A DNA stretch of 64,000 nt. Origin: Ferrimonas balearica (GTDB lineage: Bacteria; Pseudomonadota; Gammaproteobacteria; Enterobacterales; Shewanellaceae). Within the stretch, counting starts at the first letter, position 1. Every line of letters starts with the position of its first letter. Shown here piece by piece: positions 62,218 through 64,000 of this stretch. The stretch lies in contig NZ_JAHVHW010000007.1 in the NCBI RefSeq assembly GCF_019802055.1, forward strand, positions 1,637,403-1,701,402. Direction: 5' to 3'. The notes beneath the pieces were generated by a model. The model was not told the origin of the DNA and ran no database searches. It was given only the letters and a program-made list of their open reading frames with translations. The position numbers and the translations under genes were made by a program.

Positions 62218-63094
62218 CGGCCACCTCCTGTACCTGTCCATCCCGCACCAGACGAATCGTCACACGGCGATTTTGATCACGTCCTTTGCTGCCAGCATTG
62301 CTGACCAGCGGGTAACGCTCGCCGTGTCCACGTACCTGGATGCGGCTGCGGTCGACGCCGCGCTCATGCAGCAATGCGCCCACTTCATCCGCCCGGTCAC
62401 GGGAGAGTGCCAGATTGGCCAGGTGGTCACCCACGTTGTCGGTATGGCCATCCACCAGCACCTCGGTGATGCGGTGATCGGCGGCCACGTAGGCGGCAAT
62501 GTTATCCAGCTCATTCAGCTGTGCCTTACTGGGCAGCAGCTGCCCACTGCGGTAGTTCAGTGTGACGTGGCGCACTTCAGAGAAGGGTTTGGGCACCAGC
62601 GAGGTTCGACACTCGCGGAACTGTTCCAGCGCACCGCGAACCGCGATGGGATCGGCACTGAGCCGATAGCCGGATTCCTGGCTGATCTGGACATCCAGTT
62701 GCCAGCCCAGGCCGCGCTCGAGGGCCTCCAGATAGGGGGTCGCATCCCCCTCCATCGAGGCCTGACGACCATTCCATTGCCACAGACGCAATGCAGTGTG
62801 TGCCGGAGCCTGATGCTGCCATTGGGGAGCAACCAGGCGACTTTCGCTGTGAACCGGCACGTTTACCAGCCAGTCGGCACGCAGAGACAGTCCCAATGAC
62901 CTCCCCGGCCGATCCGCCAGCACCAAGGTGCCAAAGCCCGCAACGTCCTGTCGCAGTTCGCAGTGAAACCGGTCTCCCTGATAGCGCCACTCTGCCCCAT
63001 CCATTGGAGTTTTAAACTCACTGAACTGGGGAGCTGCATGGCAGGAGAGGCCAAAGAGAAATAGAAGTGATGTCCCTGCTGCTTTTTTAATCAT
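62204..63094 (-). CDS. Lateral MotY-like protein
   Basis: This 296-residue exported protein has a signal peptide ([22 protein letters not shown]) and an N-terminal MotY-like domain ([48 protein letters not shown]). The C-terminal OmpA-like domain carries [48 protein letters not shown] and [13 protein letters not shown]. It heads the motY-lafK-fliEFGHIJ operon, the order known from Vibrio lateral clusters. It should hold the lateral stators at the basal body and anchor them to peptidoglycan. It is a distant paralogue of the polar-type motY at 16.8 kb. Confidence 0.9.
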   Translation of the reverse strand: MIKKAAGTSLLFLFGLSCHAAPQFSEFKTPMDGAEWRYQGDRFHCELRQDVAGFGTLVLADRPGRSLGLSLRADWLVNVPVHSESRLVAPQWQHQAPAHTALRLWQWNGRQASMEGDATPYLEALERGLGWQLDVQISQESGYRLSADPIAVRGALEQFRECRTSLVPKPFSEVRHVTLNYRSGQLLPSKAQLNELDNIAAYVAADHRITEVLVDGHTDNVGDHLANLALSRDRADEVGALLHERGVDRSRIQVRGHGERYPLVSNAGSKGRDQNRRVTIRLVRDGQVQEVAGGAR

Positions 63095-63495
63095 GGCACT
63101 CGCTATCCGGTCACGGTCTTTTTAGTGTGGCGACAAAATCTGCATTGCCGTTTAATTTTCAGGGCACAAACTTAAATTCAAACAAGGGTGAAATGCAATA
63201 TTGATATTCAGATTTTTTTACTGTTATCGTATCGCACCAAAGCCAGTCATATCAGGCAATTGCGGCAAACCAGACGTCAATTTAATGGCAGGCAAAACGG
63301 AATTTTGACAGTGGCCAAAAATGAGTAATAGGGATCTCATAATTTTGAGAAAAATAATTGACGAAGATTTGTCGGCGTCAAAAATTATTACAAAGTCAGT
63401 TTTTTGTCGCGCTGTCAAATAATCAACTCAGTGATACATATTCCGAGTTTTTTGTTTTTTACTAAGTTCGTCACAACATTTAGGGAACCGAGTGA
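63095..63495. promoter_or_regulatory. Divergent control region between lateral motY and fliM
   Basis: The 401 bp are A/T-rich and contain several TTGAC/GTCAA half-sites in both orientations (near 63275, 63305, 63357, 63376 and 63413). One dyad is TTGACG-N12-CGTCAA (63358-63381). TTTTGACAGTG at 63303-63313 is identical to the sequence before flgM. No exact sigma-54 site was found on either strand. The spacing suggests a regulator-controlled promoter pair. Confidence 0.5.
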
Positions 63496-64000
63496 ATGAA
63501 AACCACAGCCAAAGCCACTGTGCTTCGCGCCTCGGAACAGCACACCTATCGCCCGGTGGCACTGGTGCAGGAGCGACTGGCCCGCAGTCGCCTGCTGTTC
63601 GAGCTCGAAAAGCGTCAGAGACTGGTACTGGACGCCGTTGGTCAGGCACTGACTCCCGGCACGGGCCGCGGGCAGAGCCCACTGGCTGCCATCTCGACGG
63701 TTATGGACAGTGCACCGCTGGGGCGTGAGCTCACCTGGTTTCAGTTAAGCCGTGAGCGACAGCCACTGATCTGGTGGGGCATCGACCGTTGCAGCCTGGA
63801 TCAACTGGCCAGCAGTTATTACGGGGGTGGTCAGCGTCCACTGTTCTCGCCGCTGACTCCGCCCAGTCAATCCGAGCTACGCCTGGTAAAACGCCTGATG
63901 GTCACCGCCCTCTCTACGCTCGCTCAGGAGGAGTGGGAGATGGAGTTGCTGGAACTGGAGCAGATTGAATCCGACCAGGATCTGATGGCTCCGCTGCGCT
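63496..64000 (+). CDS. fliM: Lateral flagellar switch protein FliM, N-terminal part (runs off the window)
   Basis: The frame starts at ATG 63496 and is open to the right edge (168 codons visible). Residues about 70-155 (LTWFQLSRERQPLIWWGIDRCSLDQLASSYYGGGQ and SELRLVKRLMVTALSTLAQEEWEMEL) fit the FliM middle domain. The first residues (MKTTAKATVLRASEQHTYR) lack the LSQ-EIDALL CheY-binding motif. In lateral clusters fliM begins the fliMNPQR-flhBA operon, expected just beyond the window. A FliM identity is likely but not certain from the fragment. Confidence 0.75.
   Translation, partial: MKTTAKATVLRASEQHTYRPVALVQERLARSRLLFELEKRQRLVLDAVGQALTPGTGRGQSPLAAISTVMDSAPLGRELTWFQLSRERQPLIWWGIDRCSLDQLASSYYGGGQRPLFSPLTPPSQSELRLVKRLMVTALSTLAQEEWEMELLELEQIESDQDLMAPLR

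Overview
The window is a gammaproteobacterial chromosome segment of roughly 57-60% GC (estimated by eye). The gene set (flavocytochrome c fumarate reductase, polar-type motY beside rnt, tol-pal followed by a tRNA-Lys array, RadD, YibH/YibI pair, FadR-controlled fadE) points to the Alteromonadales. Ferrimonas or a Shewanella relative fits best; this is inferred from gene content, not from a database match.

Layout. Positions 1-34 kb are mostly short housekeeping or accessory units: the 3' end of a fumarate-reductase-like flavoprotein and a LysR regulator; an SOS mutagenesis cassette imuA-imuB-dnaE2 on the minus strand behind a perfect LexA box; an orphan hexapeptide acetyltransferase convergent with fghA; an Atl-type alkyltransferase-like protein; a DUF3108 protein; a class II amidotransferase; fadE with a FadR-like operator; a small HTH protein; a YibH/YibI membrane pair; the polar-type motor protein MotY divergent from rnt; a 2-Cys peroxiredoxin; an antiporter; radD; grxA; a MarC protein; a DcaP-like porin; seven identical tandem tRNA-Lys(UUU) genes; the ybgC-tolQRAB-pal-cpoB operon; and a lipoprotein prolyl oligopeptidase.

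From 34.7 kb to the right edge the window holds most of a second, lateral-type flagellar system in the Vibrio lateral (laf) gene order. The minus-strand block fliD-fliS-fliT-fliK-fliL-fliA-motA-motB ends with a PilZ gene and a small membrane protein. It is preceded by the flagellin gene, an unassigned ORF and a LafW-position protein. Next come flgBCDEFGHIJKL (minus), divergent flgA-flgM-flgN (plus), then motY-lafK-fliEFGHIJ (minus), and divergent fliM running off the right edge. The system carries its own sigma-28, anti-sigma (FlgM), sigma-54 activator (LafK), proton-type stators and MotY. A strong sigma-54 promoter lies ahead of fliD and a weaker one ahead of flgB. The fliM fragment lacks the usual N-terminal CheY-binding motif and FlgJ lacks the muramidase domain.

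The 1 kb between the oligopeptidase and the lateral cluster has no convincing protein gene. It contains a promoter-terminator pair consistent with a ~155-nt small RNA, and a GC-rich hairpin-dense segment bounded by two similar palindromes that may be a decayed non-autonomous mobile element. These, the tRNA-Lys array and the PilZ-membrane protein pair in the lateral motor operon are the least explained features. I did not find a clearly new multi-gene system.
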